Origin: Neobacillus rhizosphaerae
GTDB lineage: Bacteria > Bacillota > Bacilli > Bacillales > Cytobacillaceae
Assembly (NCBI RefSeq): GCF_937468385.1
Contig: NZ_CALBWS010000014.1
Coordinates: forward strand, 42,149-106,148
Direction of reading: 5' to 3'
Length of the DNA stretch: 64,000 bases
A model generated the notes under the pieces. It was not told the DNA's origin. It saw only the letters and a list, made by a program, of their open reading frames with translations, and did no database searches. Shown here piece after piece: positions 7,782 through 17,340 of this stretch. How positions within the stretch are numbered: position 1 is the first letter of the stretch; each line of letters opens with the position of its first letter. The translations under genes were made by a program, and so were the position numbers.

Positions 7782-9773
7782 TTGAAGCAATTGAAGAGGA
7801 CTCTCATTTTTTTGGTTAGTTTTTTGACTGTGGCTGTATCTTCGACAGTCTACGCTGCACAACCGGGATTATCAGATTTCCCCCAACCGGTTGACTCCCA
7901 GTCTTGGACTCTTCCAAGGGATATGACGTGGAATGATTACCGTCCCGTTCCTGGGGTTGACTGGAACACTGCAAACATTGAAGCAGAAAGGGTCATCAAG
8001 GGTACACTAATCATTGTAGATTTCCAAGATCGAGAATTTATCTTAAGCCAACCTGTAGGCTCGGAGATAGCCGGTAACCCAATTGGTACTGGAAAAATAC
8101 CTCGCAATCAACTCGGTAAGTTTTGGGAGGATTTTCTCAATAAGCCTTCTGCATTTAATAACTACCGAACAGTAAATGAATACTGGAGAGAGAATTCATT
8201 CGGTAAGTGGAAGATCGAACTTAAAGCTTTCGGTCCCTATAAAATGGATGGTAATGAATTCGAGTATGGTCTTAACGAGTTCGGGCAAACAGTAAACATG
8301 CCTGCTGGTTTCAAAGGAAGAAATCTAAGGACTGAGGCAGTTGCAAAAGCTCAAGCTGATATTGCTGCTTCAGGAGAAAAGTTTGATTTTAATTTTATTG
8401 TCCATGCTGGCTACGACGAATCGGGAGTTTGGCAAGAGTTTGGCGAAATGATGTTTCAAAATGCGAATGCGGTAACAAATCCATTCGGACCAATTGTTGC
8501 CGGTACGAATGTCCCTGGGATGCCTAACTCTGCTGTTACCCGTTATGTCCCATGGACCTCCTGGTATGCTGCTAAAAGTATTTGGTCAAGTGCAGGTGGA
8601 GGTACATCTATTCAAGGGGAAAATGATGGTATGGGTACCTTCGCCCACGAATTCGGTCATATTATGACCCTGCTTGATAATTACAACAATCCTTATGCAA
8701 TTCCTGTATCCAGAACCTACTCCGGTCCATGGGAATTAATGAGTCGCGGTAGTTTCAATGGCCCAGGGGGTCCACACACACGCTGGATGGTCCCATCAAC
8801 TTTAGGGGCATCTGCTCCATCACACCATATGCTTCGCAATAAAATTAAACAAGGCTTCCTATCACCTGATCAATATCTTAACCTTGACCGTGACAAGCTA
8901 GCTGAAACCGGGCCAGTCTTCGCTGATATCCTTGCACGCGAGGTACCGATTGGCAGCGAATTTGGGCGTACCGGATTACAAGGTATCAATATTACCATGG
9001 TCGATAACACTCCAGCTAACTCTCTAAAAGACGATTGGCGTGCTGACATGCAACGAGGCGCGAAATGGTACAATAACTATACACTGGAAGTAGTCGATCG
9101 TGTTGGCTTTGACTCCTTTACCCCAGACTCCGGTGTATTGTTGGCGAAAACAAAGAATAGTGAATCAGCACCTAACATCTGGGTAGTTGACTCTCATAAG
9201 GAAGATATTAATCAAATAGACTTCAAAAGGCCTGATGGTTCAACTGCGATGTTTTCCAAGGGGGATTACCAACAGTTGGCAGATGCCCTCTTCAAGGCAG
9301 GGACCGCTGATGGCGTTGTCAGTGAGTATACAGATGAGTATAATCGTCTCCACTTCTACATTTTAGATAAGAAATATGACGCTAAAGGGGCTCTTTCTTA
9401 TCGTGTGGCAGTACGACATATGGATGGTGCGGGTTCATTTGCTCGTGGCGTAGCAGTTACCAACGGTAGTTCAGAATTTGCTACACCAGGGAAGGTAGCA
9501 ACCTATTACTTCAATGTAACGAATACTGGAAAAGCAACGGACCTTATCCGACTTAATGCCCAAACCGATGCTGGCTGGGAAATCCAGTTACAACATAATG
9601 TAATTGAAGTAGAAGCAGGTAAAACAGTAGCTGTACCGGTTTATGTGAAGATTCCTAAAGGTGGTAAAGTTCAACCGGTTCCTACCAACCTTACCTTTAC
9701 AAGTACATCAGAGACTGATCCAGGAAAGACGGCCACTGCAACAAACCGAGTTGGCCCTGGTAATGGAGAATAA
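7782..9773 (+). CDS. secreted M6-family (immune inhibitor A-like) metalloprotease
   Basis: A 663-residue secreted zinc protease. The signal peptide ends near VYA-AQP. The zinc-binding motif AHEFGHIMTLLD is at residues 288-299, with a downstream GPWELMSRGSF as the Met-turn region typical of M6. After the catalytic part comes a beta-rich region. The last ~100 residues resemble a NEW3-type immunoglobulin-like domain (TYYFNVTNTGKATDLIRL, VPVYVKIPKGG), common in extracellular enzymes. The start is TTG, eight bases after TAGGAGG. The gene stands alone between an untranslated region and its own terminator; likely an extracellular nutrient protease. Confidence 0.85.
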   Translation: MKQLKRTLIFLVSFLTVAVSSTVYAAQPGLSDFPQPVDSQSWTLPRDMTWNDYRPVPGVDWNTANIEAERVIKGTLIIVDFQDREFILSQPVGSEIAGNPIGTGKIPRNQLGKFWEDFLNKPSAFNNYRTVNEYWRENSFGKWKIELKAFGPYKMDGNEFEYGLNEFGQTVNMPAGFKGRNLRTEAVAKAQADIAASGEKFDFNFIVHAGYDESGVWQEFGEMMFQNANAVTNPFGPIVAGTNVPGMPNSAVTRYVPWTSWYAAKSIWSSAGGGTSIQGENDGMGTFAHEFGHIMTLLDNYNNPYAIPVSRTYSGPWELMSRGSFNGPGGPHTRWMVPSTLGASAPSHHMLRNKIKQGFLSPDQYLNLDRDKLAETGPVFADILAREVPIGSEFGRTGLQGINITMVDNTPANSLKDDWRADMQRGAKWYNNYTLEVVDRVGFDSFTPDSGVLLAKTKNSESAPNIWVVDSHKEDINQIDFKRPDGSTAMFSKGDYQQLADALFKAGTADGVVSEYTDEYNRLHFYILDKKYDAKGALSYRVAVRHMDGAGSFARGVAVTNGSSEFATPGKVATYYFNVTNTGKATDLIRLNAQTDAGWEIQLQHNVIEVEAGKTVAVPVYVKIPKGGKVQPVPTNLTFTSTSETDPGKTATATNRVGPGNGE

Positions 9774-9786
9774 TGAAAGGTAGTTT

Positions 9787-9823
9787 AGGAGGAAGTGCCG
9801 TAATGGTACCTCCTCCTTTTTCA
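9787..9823 (+). terminator. terminator of the M6 protease gene
   Basis: AGGAGGA / TCCTCCT stem around a 17-nt loop containing a smaller GTGCC/GGTAC hairpin, followed by T-rich sequence, 14 bp after the stop codon. Confidence 0.8.
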
Positions 9824-10075
9824 ATTTTATCGCGCTTCAAGGGACTCTTTACATTAGGCTTTGTTCTCTTTGATGTTGATGGTTTATTAAACGAAACGAA
9901 CGGTGACCCAGATAATTTAACAAGCTAAGAATTAGAACAATTATTCAGTTAACATAATAATATTCCAATAAACTTTATTTCATACACCGAATTGGTAATG
10001 TGGTGTTAGGTACTAAATAAAACAGGCAGCCTCAACGGGAGTGCCCGTTATAAATTTCATATTTAACAATGCTAT
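9824..10075. other. intergenic region with a short gene-like remnant
   Basis: A plus-strand frame at about 9837-9928 reads FKGLFTLGFVLFDVDGLLNE and ends in TAA, but has no start or ribosome binding site. It looks like the end of a decayed gene of unknown family. A degenerate copy of the GGTGTCAGGCACC palindrome (GGTGTTAGGTACT) is near 10003. Confidence 0.4.
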
Positions 10076-11872
10076 TTATATCTGTGCGAATTCACTAACT
10101 AAGGCATCGAATCGTTTAAGGGCCTGATTAATGGGTTCAGGTGTGGTTAAATCGACTCCTGTTTTCTTTAATAATTCTAGTGGATAATCGGAACTTCCAC
10201 TCTTTAAAAAGTCTAAATAAGCGGTTAAGGTTGTTTCATCCCCAGCTAAAAGCTTCTCGGCAATATGAATAGCGGAGGCAAAGCCGGTTGCGTATTTGTA
10301 CACATAAAATGGTCGATAAAAATGAGGGATTCTCGACCAGCCATATTTGACTTCCTCATCGAATACCACTTCATCTCCATTGTATTGTCTAAACAAGGAT
10401 TCGTATAATTGATTAAATACTTCTACGTTTAAAGGTTTACCTGATTCGGCCATTTCATGGGTAATCTTCTCAAATTCAGCAAACATAACCTGCGTATAAA
10501 AAGTTCCTCTAAATTGGTCAATAAAATGATTGAGTAAATGCTTTCGGATCTCATCTGAAGTTTCTTTGTTAAGTAGATAGTTTATCAGTAATACTTCATT
10601 CACTGTTGAGGCCACTTCTGCTACAAAAATACTGTAACCTGCTGAAATTCTCGGCTGGTGTGAACTGGAATACCAGGAATGCATCGCATGCCCAAATTCA
10701 TGGATCATGGTAAACATACTGTCTAAATCATCATGCTGATTTAATAGGACAAACGGATGTACACCATACACCCCTAAATTGTAAGCACCGGAACGCTTAC
10801 CCGGTGTTTCCCGCACATCAATCATTCTGCCATCTTTAAATATTTTCAGTGTACCTAGGTAGTCCTCCCCCAGCGGGGCTAATGCATTCAAAATCGTTTC
10901 ATAAGCCTCATCATATGAAATTTCCATTTTTATACCATTTACAAGCGGAACATTTAGATCATATTGACGCAGTTCCTCCATTGCTAGCTTTTCTTTTCGA
11001 ATCGCGGTATAACGGTGAAGTGGGGCAAGATTTCCTTTCGTTGCCGCAATCAGGTTTTCATATACTTCTTTTGGGACCATGTCTCCGAACAGGCCCTTCT
11101 CTAATGCTGACGGATAGTTCCTTAGGCGTGCAAGGGTTACGTTGGTTTTGACATTGGCAGCCAGGGTGGAAGCAATCGAATTTTTAAGCTGAAGATATGG
11201 TTTGTAATAGGCTTTATATGCCTCTTTGCGCTTATTCCTGTCGTCATCTTCAATCAGCTTGGAGTACATGCCACGCGTTAATTCCACTTTCACTCCTTCA
11301 TTGTTCGTTACATCGCCGAACTTAATATCGGCATTATTGAGCATATTGTAGGTATTACTTGGTGCACTGAGTGCTTCACCTAGATGGGATAAGATTTCTT
11401 CATTTTCCTTAGTTAACACATGTGCCTTATACCGGTATGCTTCGAATAGATCCTTTTCAAAGTATTGCAGTCGCGGTTCGTTTTGAATATACTCCTTCAA
11501 GGTGCTTTCTTCCAAGCTTAGTAAATATGGCATAAAGAAGGATGTTGCCGCACTAAGTTTGACCGCGAGCTGTTTTGCCCGATCTACCAGCGACTGTGCC
11601 AATGTATCCCTCGTGTCCACATCTGATTGCAGCATTCCATACACATAAACTAGATTGAATTTGCTTGATACCTCTTCTTTTTCCGATAGATAAAGATAAA
11701 GGGAAATTCCATCGTGGATCGCACCATCATATTGTTTTAATTTTGCTGTCATCTGTTCGATGAAGTGATAATCCGCTTCCCAGGATTCTATGGATGGATA
11801 AATATCCTCGATATTCCATTTTTCTTTGTCTGGTACATCTGCCCTGGATTTATATGTGTTCGTCACATGCAT
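10076..11872 (-). CDS. pepF: oligoendopeptidase F (M3 family)
   Basis: A 598-residue cytosolic zinc peptidase that degrades oligopeptides. The M3 active-site motif MIHEFGHAMHSW is near residue 390, with the third zinc ligand Glu in FVAEVASTVNE about 27 residues later. Length and the N-terminal PepF helical domain match the family (about 600 aa). The start ATG follows GGGGGG at a normal distance. The gene is alone and convergent with the M6 protease gene. B. subtilis YjbG is the likely counterpart. Confidence 0.93.
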   Translation of the reverse strand: MHVTNTYKSRADVPDKEKWNIEDIYPSIESWEADYHFIEQMTAKLKQYDGAIHDGISLYLYLSEKEEVSSKFNLVYVYGMLQSDVDTRDTLAQSLVDRAKQLAVKLSAATSFFMPYLLSLEESTLKEYIQNEPRLQYFEKDLFEAYRYKAHVLTKENEEILSHLGEALSAPSNTYNMLNNADIKFGDVTNNEGVKVELTRGMYSKLIEDDDRNKRKEAYKAYYKPYLQLKNSIASTLAANVKTNVTLARLRNYPSALEKGLFGDMVPKEVYENLIAATKGNLAPLHRYTAIRKEKLAMEELRQYDLNVPLVNGIKMEISYDEAYETILNALAPLGEDYLGTLKIFKDGRMIDVRETPGKRSGAYNLGVYGVHPFVLLNQHDDLDSMFTMIHEFGHAMHSWYSSSHQPRISAGYSIFVAEVASTVNEVLLINYLLNKETSDEIRKHLLNHFIDQFRGTFYTQVMFAEFEKITHEMAESGKPLNVEVFNQLYESLFRQYNGDEVVFDEEVKYGWSRIPHFYRPFYVYKYATGFASAIHIAEKLLAGDETTLTAYLDFLKSGSSDYPLELLKKTGVDLTTPEPINQALKRFDALVSEFAQI

Positions 11873-12125
11873 CCCCCCAATTCTTTTTTTAAAAGTTTCT
11901 ATATTTTTTATTATAATGTATATTCGACTGAAAATAGTGTAGGACTGGATTGTTTTCCTTTAAAATTAGCATAACTCCTGGCCCCTTCTTTCAAGAATAT
12001 TTCATTATTTCCTGGTATGTGAGGAAAAGCTTCCTTTTTCACATGTCACCCATTAAAGTGGTAAAATAGTAAAGTAGCGAAACGAAGAATTTTGCACACT
12101 AATTTTACAGACTGAAGGGTTTCCA

Positions 12126-13232
12126 TTGATAAATCTTACAATAAACCATAACGATAAAAGGATTTCGTTCTTCATTACCTTATTTATAGCCTCTATTGGC
12201 GGCTTTGTATTTTCTGTGCTTCATACCCCGATTCCATGGCTGCTTGGGTCGATGATTGCCGTATTCATCGGTTCTAGATTTAGTCCAGTTTTGCTTTACT
12301 GGCCAAGCTGGATTCGAAATATTGGGTTAATGATCGTTGGCTATTCCATCGGATTATCCTTCACGAAAACAGCTCTTTTTGAAATTGGTGGGAAATTGCC
12401 TTCTATGCTTCTGATGACAGTTTCACTTGTCGCCTTTTGTTCCGGAATTGCTTTTGTTGTCTCCAAACTTACTGGTGTAGACTATCCAACCGTTCTGACG
12501 GGAAGCATTCCCGGCGGCCTGTCACAAATGATTATTTTTGCCGAAGAAATGAAAGGAATCGACATCACGACCGTAACGTTTCTGCAGGTAGCAAGATTGA
12601 TGATGATTATTTTCTTTGTTCCTTTTCTCATTTTCGGACCGTTTTTTAAAAATGCACCCACACATTCAGTCTCGGATTTGGTCTCTAAAGGTGTACAAGC
12701 TCCGGAACATCTTGTTCCAATGATTCTTTTATTTGCTGTCATTTGTTGCCTATTTGCTTATCTTGCAATGAAATTGAAGTTTCCTACTCCTTTTTTGCTT
12801 GGCCCGATATTAGGAACTGCTGCCTTTACAATATCTGGTCTGCATGGACCACAACTGTCACCTGCGATTTTAGACATTTCGCAATTGATGCTTGGCGGCT
12901 ATATTGGACTGTTATTAAAGCCAGAAAAACTAGAACATAAAGCGAGAATCATTACACTTGCCATCATAAGTGGTCTGGTAATGATTTTAGGCTCATTAGG
13001 CTTAAGCCTTCTGCTTGTCTATCACAGCCATATCACCCCATCAACTAGTTTTTTAAGTGTCGCTCCAGGTGGAATGGATCAAATGGGAATCCTTGCCCAC
13101 GAAGTACATGCTGATTTATCCATGGTTACAGGATACCAATTATTTCGACTCTTTTTTATCTATTTTGCTGTACCGCCAATACTACGATTGCTATTTAAAA
13201 TTGGAAGGAGAAAAAGAGTAGGGACAACTTAA
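12126..13232 (+). CDS. AbrB-family (PF05145) polytopic membrane protein
   Basis: A 368-residue membrane protein with about ten hydrophobic segments in two similar halves. Each half has a proline/glycine-rich repeat: TPIPWLLGSM and GSIPGGLSQMIIFAEEM in the first, TPFLLGPILG and VAPGGMDQMGILAHEV in the second. This is the family often labelled AbrB or putative ammonia monooxygenase; it has nothing to do with the DNA-binding AbrB. The duplicated PGG(M/L)xQM loops suggest transport, but the substrate is unknown. The start is TTG six bases after GAAGGG. The gene stands alone. Confidence 0.8.
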   Translation: MINLTINHNDKRISFFITLFIASIGGFVFSVLHTPIPWLLGSMIAVFIGSRFSPVLLYWPSWIRNIGLMIVGYSIGLSFTKTALFEIGGKLPSMLLMTVSLVAFCSGIAFVVSKLTGVDYPTVLTGSIPGGLSQMIIFAEEMKGIDITTVTFLQVARLMMIIFFVPFLIFGPFFKNAPTHSVSDLVSKGVQAPEHLVPMILLFAVICCLFAYLAMKLKFPTPFLLGPILGTAAFTISGLHGPQLSPAILDISQLMLGGYIGLLLKPEKLEHKARIITLAIISGLVMILGSLGLSLLLVYHSHITPSTSFLSVAPGGMDQMGILAHEVHADLSMVTGYQLFRLFFIYFAVPPILRLLFKIGRRKRVGTT

Positions 13233-13376
13233 AACTCTCAGCTTCCGCTTATCAACACACAATTAATTAAGCGGTTTCCATTTAGGAAACCGCTCACCCT
13301 CATTCATTCTTCATTTTATTAATCCTACCTTAAACACTTTCGGTCATTCACTCATTTTTTAAATAGGTATTTCAGA

Positions 13377-13393
13377 TTGGTGTCAGGCACCAA
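13377..13393. repeat. dispersed palindrome TTGGTGTCAGGCACCAA
   Basis: Six-bp arms (TTGGTG/CACCAA) around TCAGG. The same core GGTGTCAGGCACC occurs at 19604 and at the right edge (63962). It looks like a small REP-type element repeated in the genome. Confidence 0.75.
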
Positions 13394-13455
13394 TAAAAGG
13401 TTGAATTTTTTTTACACAAAGTTGTTAAACTAGTTAAAAAATGGAGCGAAAAAAG

Positions 13456-14193
13456 ATGAAGAATAAATTAGCCATTCTAACTGATATTCATGGGAATCGT
13501 TCTGCGTTAACAGCCGTTTTAGATGAAATTGATAAAGATAAGGAAATCGAACATATCTATTGTTTAGGAGATTTAGTAGGGATCGGATATGAAACGAATG
13601 AGGTTCTCCAACTGCTATTCTCACGTAATGATATTTCTTTTGTCCTGGGGAACCATGATGAAGCAATCCTCGATATTATTTCGGGCAGAGAACCATACAG
13701 CAAGGGAAAGGAAAGAGACCATCATAAATGGATTGCTTCCCATCTAGATCGAAAATTTATTCAGTACTTAACAGCAATCCCTACCACTATTACTAAGAGT
13801 TACAACGGAAAAATATTCCTTTTTCTTCACTACCATTTGAATGAACATAATCAGTTTTTATCTGTGGATAAAGAACCCGCATCAGAGAAACTTGACGAAC
13901 TATACCGAACATCCAATGCGGATATTGTTTGTTTTGGGCATCATCATGTCGTCCACCACTTTAAATCAAAAGAAAGATTATATCTTAATCCAAGTTCCTT
14001 GGGCTGCTATCACAAGCCCCTAGCCCCCTTTGCAATCATGACAATTGGTGAAAAAGGAGAATTAAACGTCACCTTGAGAGAAGTCCCGTATGACAATAAA
14101 GAGTTTTTATTGGGTTATAACAGACTAAATGTACCTGATGCTGATTATATTTTAAAAATCTTTCATGGTAATCAACATTTGAATTATTTGTAA
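13456..14193 (+). CDS. calcineurin-like metallophosphoesterase
   Basis: A 245-residue cytosolic phosphoesterase of the MPP superfamily. All metal-binding motifs are present in order: LTDIHGN (residue ~12), LGDLVGIG (~40), LGNHDEA (~68), LHYH (~125) and FGHHHVVHH (~160). These bind two metal ions. The substrate cannot be told; relatives act on nucleotides or phosphoproteins. An upstream ATG at 13441 overlaps the ribosome binding site TGGAGCG, so I use ATG 13456, nine bases after it. It stands alone and converges on the DUF2062 gene. Confidence 0.85.
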   Translation: MKNKLAILTDIHGNRSALTAVLDEIDKDKEIEHIYCLGDLVGIGYETNEVLQLLFSRNDISFVLGNHDEAILDIISGREPYSKGKERDHHKWIASHLDRKFIQYLTAIPTTITKSYNGKIFLFLHYHLNEHNQFLSVDKEPASEKLDELYRTSNADIVCFGHHHVVHHFKSKERLYLNPSSLGCYHKPLAPFAIMTIGEKGELNVTLREVPYDNKEFLLGYNRLNVPDADYILKIFHGNQHLNYL

Positions 14194-14254
14194 GCATCAT
14201 GATAGTAGCTTAGCACCAGCTAATTAAGCCCTTTCATTTAGCGAAAGAAAAAAC

Positions 14255-14818
14255 TTAGATTAAATTCTCATGGATTTTATTAATCCTAATCTCATGTTTA
14301 TGGCGTCTTCTTATCAGTCTTTTCGTTTTTTCTTTTTCGTACAAATAATAAACAATAAAGTAAGAAATAAAGCTAAGGACGATACCAAAAAGGGTCATTC
14401 CGATTAAAGCATGAACTCCTCCATGAAGGAGACCTACCAAACAATGGAAATCACCGTGCAGTAATTTTTGAAAAGAAAAAGAGTTATTGTGACCTATTCT
14501 GACTTTCATTGGAAAAATAATTTTCCCAATTTTTCTGGCAAAAGGTAAAAGAATAACCGGGAGAAGGGATAGTTTTCCAATAACATTACCAATAATTGAT
14601 GCAGGGATAGAACCTTTCGCCAAACGGACAATAGGAACAAACAAGATATATATAAGTGAAGCCGTTGAAATCACTAACATTTCCAAGCCAAAGCCAAGGG
14701 CAAATCCCAATGATACCTTTTTCGCTCCACCAGGAGAACGAAGAAGTTTGGTGAAATTTAACTTAAAAGCACGTCCAAGTCGTTGAAAAAAATGATACTT
14801 TTTTTGTTTTATGCTCAT
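14255..14818 (-). CDS. DUF2062 membrane protein
   Basis: A 187-residue protein with the DUF2062 pattern: an N-terminal RAFKLNFTKLLRSPGGAKKVSLGFALGFG, then three or four hydrophobic segments, then a strongly basic tail (KTKRLIRRRHKHE). Function is unknown. I use ATG 14818, eight bases after AAGGGAG, and not the ATG 18 codons upstream. The gene is convergent with the phosphoesterase. Confidence 0.75.
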   Translation of the reverse strand: MSIKQKKYHFFQRLGRAFKLNFTKLLRSPGGAKKVSLGFALGFGLEMLVISTASLIYILFVPIVRLAKGSIPASIIGNVIGKLSLLPVILLPFARKIGKIIFPMKVRIGHNNSFSFQKLLHGDFHCLVGLLHGGVHALIGMTLFGIVLSFISYFIVYYLYEKEKTKRLIRRRHKHEIRINKIHENLI

Positions 14819-15247
14819 AAGGTAATCTCCCTTTTGAAAATAGTTAAGTTTATTATATTCTAAATAGGCCATTACTTCTAACCTTTTTAAAAATGTTTTT
14901 CATTACGGGATAGAAGCAAGCTAACAATTTACTCCCGTAACGTTTGTTCGACTATACAACTTATTTTACACATTAATTATTAAAAATTCATAAATTAAAT
15001 ATTAGATTATCGTTAAATAATATTTTGAAAAAAACTATTCATAAAGCCCACTTTCAAAATAGATAAATAACGGAAGAATTGCACCAGGTAGGTTAGGATG
15101 TGAGTGTTTTTGAATTTGTAAAGAACTCGATCGATAAATTTGGCATATAAAAATTGGATGTTTGTCCAATCAATCTTAGTTCTAAGAAATATAAATAAAG
15201 TGTGAAGTGTTTTTCCTTCCAAAAATGCTAAAAGGTGGTGAAAGGTT
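14819..15247. other. regulatory gap upstream of a sporulation peptide
   Basis: About 430 bp, very AT-rich, with no credible gene. TTACGGG...CCCGTAA forms a 7-bp stem with a long loop near 14911-14947. A GCATATAAAA box near 15143 resembles a late sporulation -10 element and could drive the YjcZ gene; this is a guess. Confidence 0.4.
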
Positions 15248-15376
15248 ATGTGTTATGGATCATATGGTTATGGTGGTGGCTATGGCGGTGGCTATGGCGG
15301 CGGCAGTACCTTTGTTTTAATCGTTGTATTGTTCATTCTGCTTATCATTGTTGGAACTTCTTTCATGAGCTACTAA
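15248..15376 (+). CDS. YjcZ-family sporulation peptide
   Basis: A 42-residue protein: Gly/Tyr-rich head ([19 protein letters not shown]), one hydrophobic segment ([16 protein letters not shown]) and a short TSFMSY end. This is the YjcZ/tiny-TM Bacillus family, small proteins made during sporulation or found in spores, with unknown function. The ATG follows AAAGGTGG by nine bases. An overlapping frame in the same place gives a Trp-rich nonsense product and is rejected. Confidence 0.85.
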   Translation: MCYGSYGYGGGYGGGYGGGSTFVLIVVLFILLIIVGTSFMSY

Positions 15377-15455
15377 ATGGTACGGAACTCCGTTCAAATT
15401 TGGTGGTAAAGTGTCCAATTGAATTTAATCTTCTAATGAAAGGAGGATGAATTTA

Positions 15456-15632
15456 ATGACATTTGGATTTAGGGGATTTGATCGAAGAGATAGGTTTTTT
15501 CGAGATGGCTTTAGAAGAAGACGATTTTTCCCCATTGAAATTGAAATCGAAATTGAAAGAAGAAGACGGATTGAAATAGAGATAGAGCTAGAAAGAAGAA
15601 GACGATTTGAATTCGGAAGAAGACGCTTTTAG
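15456..15632 (+). CDS. Arg/Glu/Ile repeat protein, unknown function
   Basis: 58 residues made almost only of Arg, Glu, Ile and Phe. The first part is RRDRFFRDGFRRRRFF; then blocks of alternating IEIE strands separated by RRRR (positions about 24-55), ending FEFGRRRF. No family is recognised. AAAGGAGG lies nine bases before ATG 15456; an ATG at 15447 touches that site and is unlikely. It follows the YjcZ gene by 80 bp on the same strand, with a terminator after it, so both may be sporulation proteins. Confidence 0.65.
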   Translation: MTFGFRGFDRRDRFFRDGFRRRRFFPIEIEIEIERRRRIEIEIELERRRRFEFGRRRF

Positions 15633-15659
15633 TATATAAATATCTATAGTTCTTCCTTT

Positions 15660-15679
15660 GGCCTCCAGGCCTTTTTTTT
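15660..15679 (+). terminator. terminator after the Arg/Glu repeat gene
   Basis: GGCCT/AGGCC short stem with a two-base loop followed by eight T, 28 bp after the stop codon. Confidence 0.7.
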
Positions 15680-15794
15680 GAGCCATGAAACAACAATTTA
15701 TCGTTTTTCCAGAAATATTACTTTCTCTTGTCCCTAGAGGAGCATGTCTTATTAAAATTCAATAAATATATTTTTTTTAAGAAAAAGCATGGCG

Positions 15795-15843
15795 AACAAC
15801 AAAAGCAATACGTTTTAGGTTCAATCGTATTGCTTTTGTTGTT
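15795..15843 (-). terminator. long perfect inverted repeat downstream of clpP
   Basis: An 18-bp perfect stem (AACAACAAAAGCAATACG and its complement) with a 13-nt loop, 65 bp after the clpP stop, followed by a T-rich tract on the minus strand. Probably the terminator of the sigma-clpP transcript. Confidence 0.65.
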
Positions 15844-15907
15844 GATAGTGGAATGAGTTCGGCAGAATTCTGTATTCCTCACCTGATATAAAAACCCTTT
15901 ATATTCC

Positions 15908-16489
15908 TCAATTTGGATAAAGAATCTCATCAATAATTCCGTACTCTTTCGCTTCCTCTGCACTCATGAAGTAATCCCGATCGGTATCCTTAGCCACCTT
16001 TTCCACCGGCTGTCCGGTCCGCTCGGAAATAATTTGATTGAGGTGCTCTTTTAGCTTTAAGATCCTTCGCGCCGATATTTCAATTTCTGTTGCCTGCCCT
16101 CTTGCTCCACCCAATGGTTGATGGATCATGATTTCACTATTTGGCAGGGCAAAACGTTTTCCCTTCGTCCCGGCTAGGAGTAACATGGCTCCAAATGAGG
16201 CTGCCATCCCAGTGCATATCGTTCTTATATCTGGCTTAATGTATTGCATTGTATCAAAAATGGCAAACCCCGATGAAGTTACTCCTCCTGGACTATTGAT
16301 ATAGAGGGATATTTCTTTATCCGGTGCGTCTGCTGCTAAAAATAATAATTGGGCTACAACACTATTAGCCGTGTTATCGTTTATTTCTTCACCAATGATA
16401 ATAATTCTGTCTTTTAACAACCGTGAATAAATATCATAGGAACGCTCCCCACGATTGGATTGTTCGATCACATATGGGATAGTACTCAT
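15908..16489 (-). CDS. clpP: ATP-dependent Clp protease proteolytic subunit (ClpP)
   Basis: A 193-residue ClpP serine peptidase. The catalytic triad is at canonical positions: Ser98 in GMAASFGA, His123 in MIHQPLGG and Asp172 in DTDRDYF. ClpP forms tetradecamers that degrade proteins fed by Clp ATPases. No clpX is adjacent, and the upstream partner is a sigma-factor gene, so this may be a second ClpP paralogue with a dedicated role. Some Bacillus cereus-group species also carry more than one clpP. Whether another clpP exists in this genome cannot be seen. Confidence 0.92.
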   Translation of the reverse strand: MSTIPYVIEQSNRGERSYDIYSRLLKDRIIIIGEEINDNTANSVVAQLLFLAADAPDKEISLYINSPGGVTSSGFAIFDTMQYIKPDIRTICTGMAASFGAMLLLAGTKGKRFALPNSEIMIHQPLGGARGQATEIEISARRILKLKEHLNQIISERTGQPVEKVAKDTDRDYFMSAEEAKEYGIIDEILYPN

Positions 16490-16519
16490 TAAAAACTCCT
16501 CCTTGAAGCGATTAATTGG

Positions 16520-17227
16520 CTATGCCGCCATACAGAGAGTGCTTGTAGGAGAAAAAGGTTGAAACGACCGTAATTTCCCTGAGGCGACCTTAATAGGAAC
16601 GTCTCCAATGCTTGTTATGAAAGGAATGGATTGAATCAGGAAGGCTGGGTCTTGCTTTTTTAATACTTCATAAAAAATGTCCGAAAGCTGCTCTCTTTCT
16701 TCCTTGTTCCAAAATGCATCAAAGGAATACGGTTCTTCTTCTTCACTAGCTTTTTCTAAACGCTTTTTCGCACGATGAAGACTAGCCTTAACAGCCATTT
16801 CTGTCGTGTTTAACATATCCGCTATTTCCTTCAGCTGATATTGAAACGCCTCTTTTAACATGAAGATAACGGCTTGCTTTGGGGTAAAATGTTTCACCAG
16901 CAGGTCTACGGTATTCATCATTTCATCCAGTTGATTCGTTACAGCGTTTTTAACGCTGCTGATATCAGCCTCAATCGTTTCATTTTTTCTTTTTCGAAGA
17001 ATATCAACCCAATGATGGTAGGCAATTTTGTTTAACAAAGCAGGGCTCATCTGTTGCTGTTGATATTTTAATGCCTTCAGATAAGTTTCTTGGACGATAT
17101 CGTCTCCATCCCATGAGTTTTGTGCGAGAAAACGGCAATATTGCTGGAGTTTTGGATAATGTTTGATCCAACACCCTTCTTCCTGCTGTAAACTTTCTAT
17201 GTTGTTAGGACAAAGCTTCTGTGACAT
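16520..17227 (-). CDS. ECF-like sigma factor with C-terminal extension
   Basis: About 235 residues. Region 2 is near residues 25-75 (DDIVQETYLKALKY, HHWVDILRKRK). Region 4 near 105-155 has a helix-turn-helix (KEIADMLNTTEMAVKASLHRAKKRLEK) preceded by FTPKQAVIFMLKE. About 80 residues follow region 4, as in sigma factors with their own sensory or anti-sigma-like tail. No anti-sigma gene is adjacent. It is 30 bp upstream of clpP and probably co-transcribed, so it may control protein-quality genes. The start ATG 17227 is eight bases after AAAGGAG. Confidence 0.8.
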   Translation of the reverse strand: MSQKLCPNNIESLQQEEGCWIKHYPKLQQYCRFLAQNSWDGDDIVQETYLKALKYQQQQMSPALLNKIAYHHWVDILRKRKNETIEADISSVKNAVTNQLDEMMNTVDLLVKHFTPKQAVIFMLKEAFQYQLKEIADMLNTTEMAVKASLHRAKKRLEKASEEEEPYSFDAFWNKEEREQLSDIFYEVLKKQDPAFLIQSIPFITSIGDVPIKVASGKLRSFQPFSPTSTLCMAA

Positions 17228-17340
17228 GGTTTTCACTCCTTTTTGCACTCTCTACCCTATAAACGTTTCTCGGTGAATAAAAAGATATGGGGTCACAAAC
17301 TATTTTTAAAAGATAAGAAAGAAATTTTCGACATTGAGAA

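Noticed and set aside
9837..9928. FVLFDVDG frame as a HAD-type phosphatase
   Set aside because: It has no start codon or ribosome binding site and is about 30 codons long; only a gene remnant can be claimed.
15235..15450. Trp-rich frame ([13 protein letters not shown]) as a gene
   Set aside because: It is the shadow of the Gly/Tyr-rich YjcZ peptide read in another frame.
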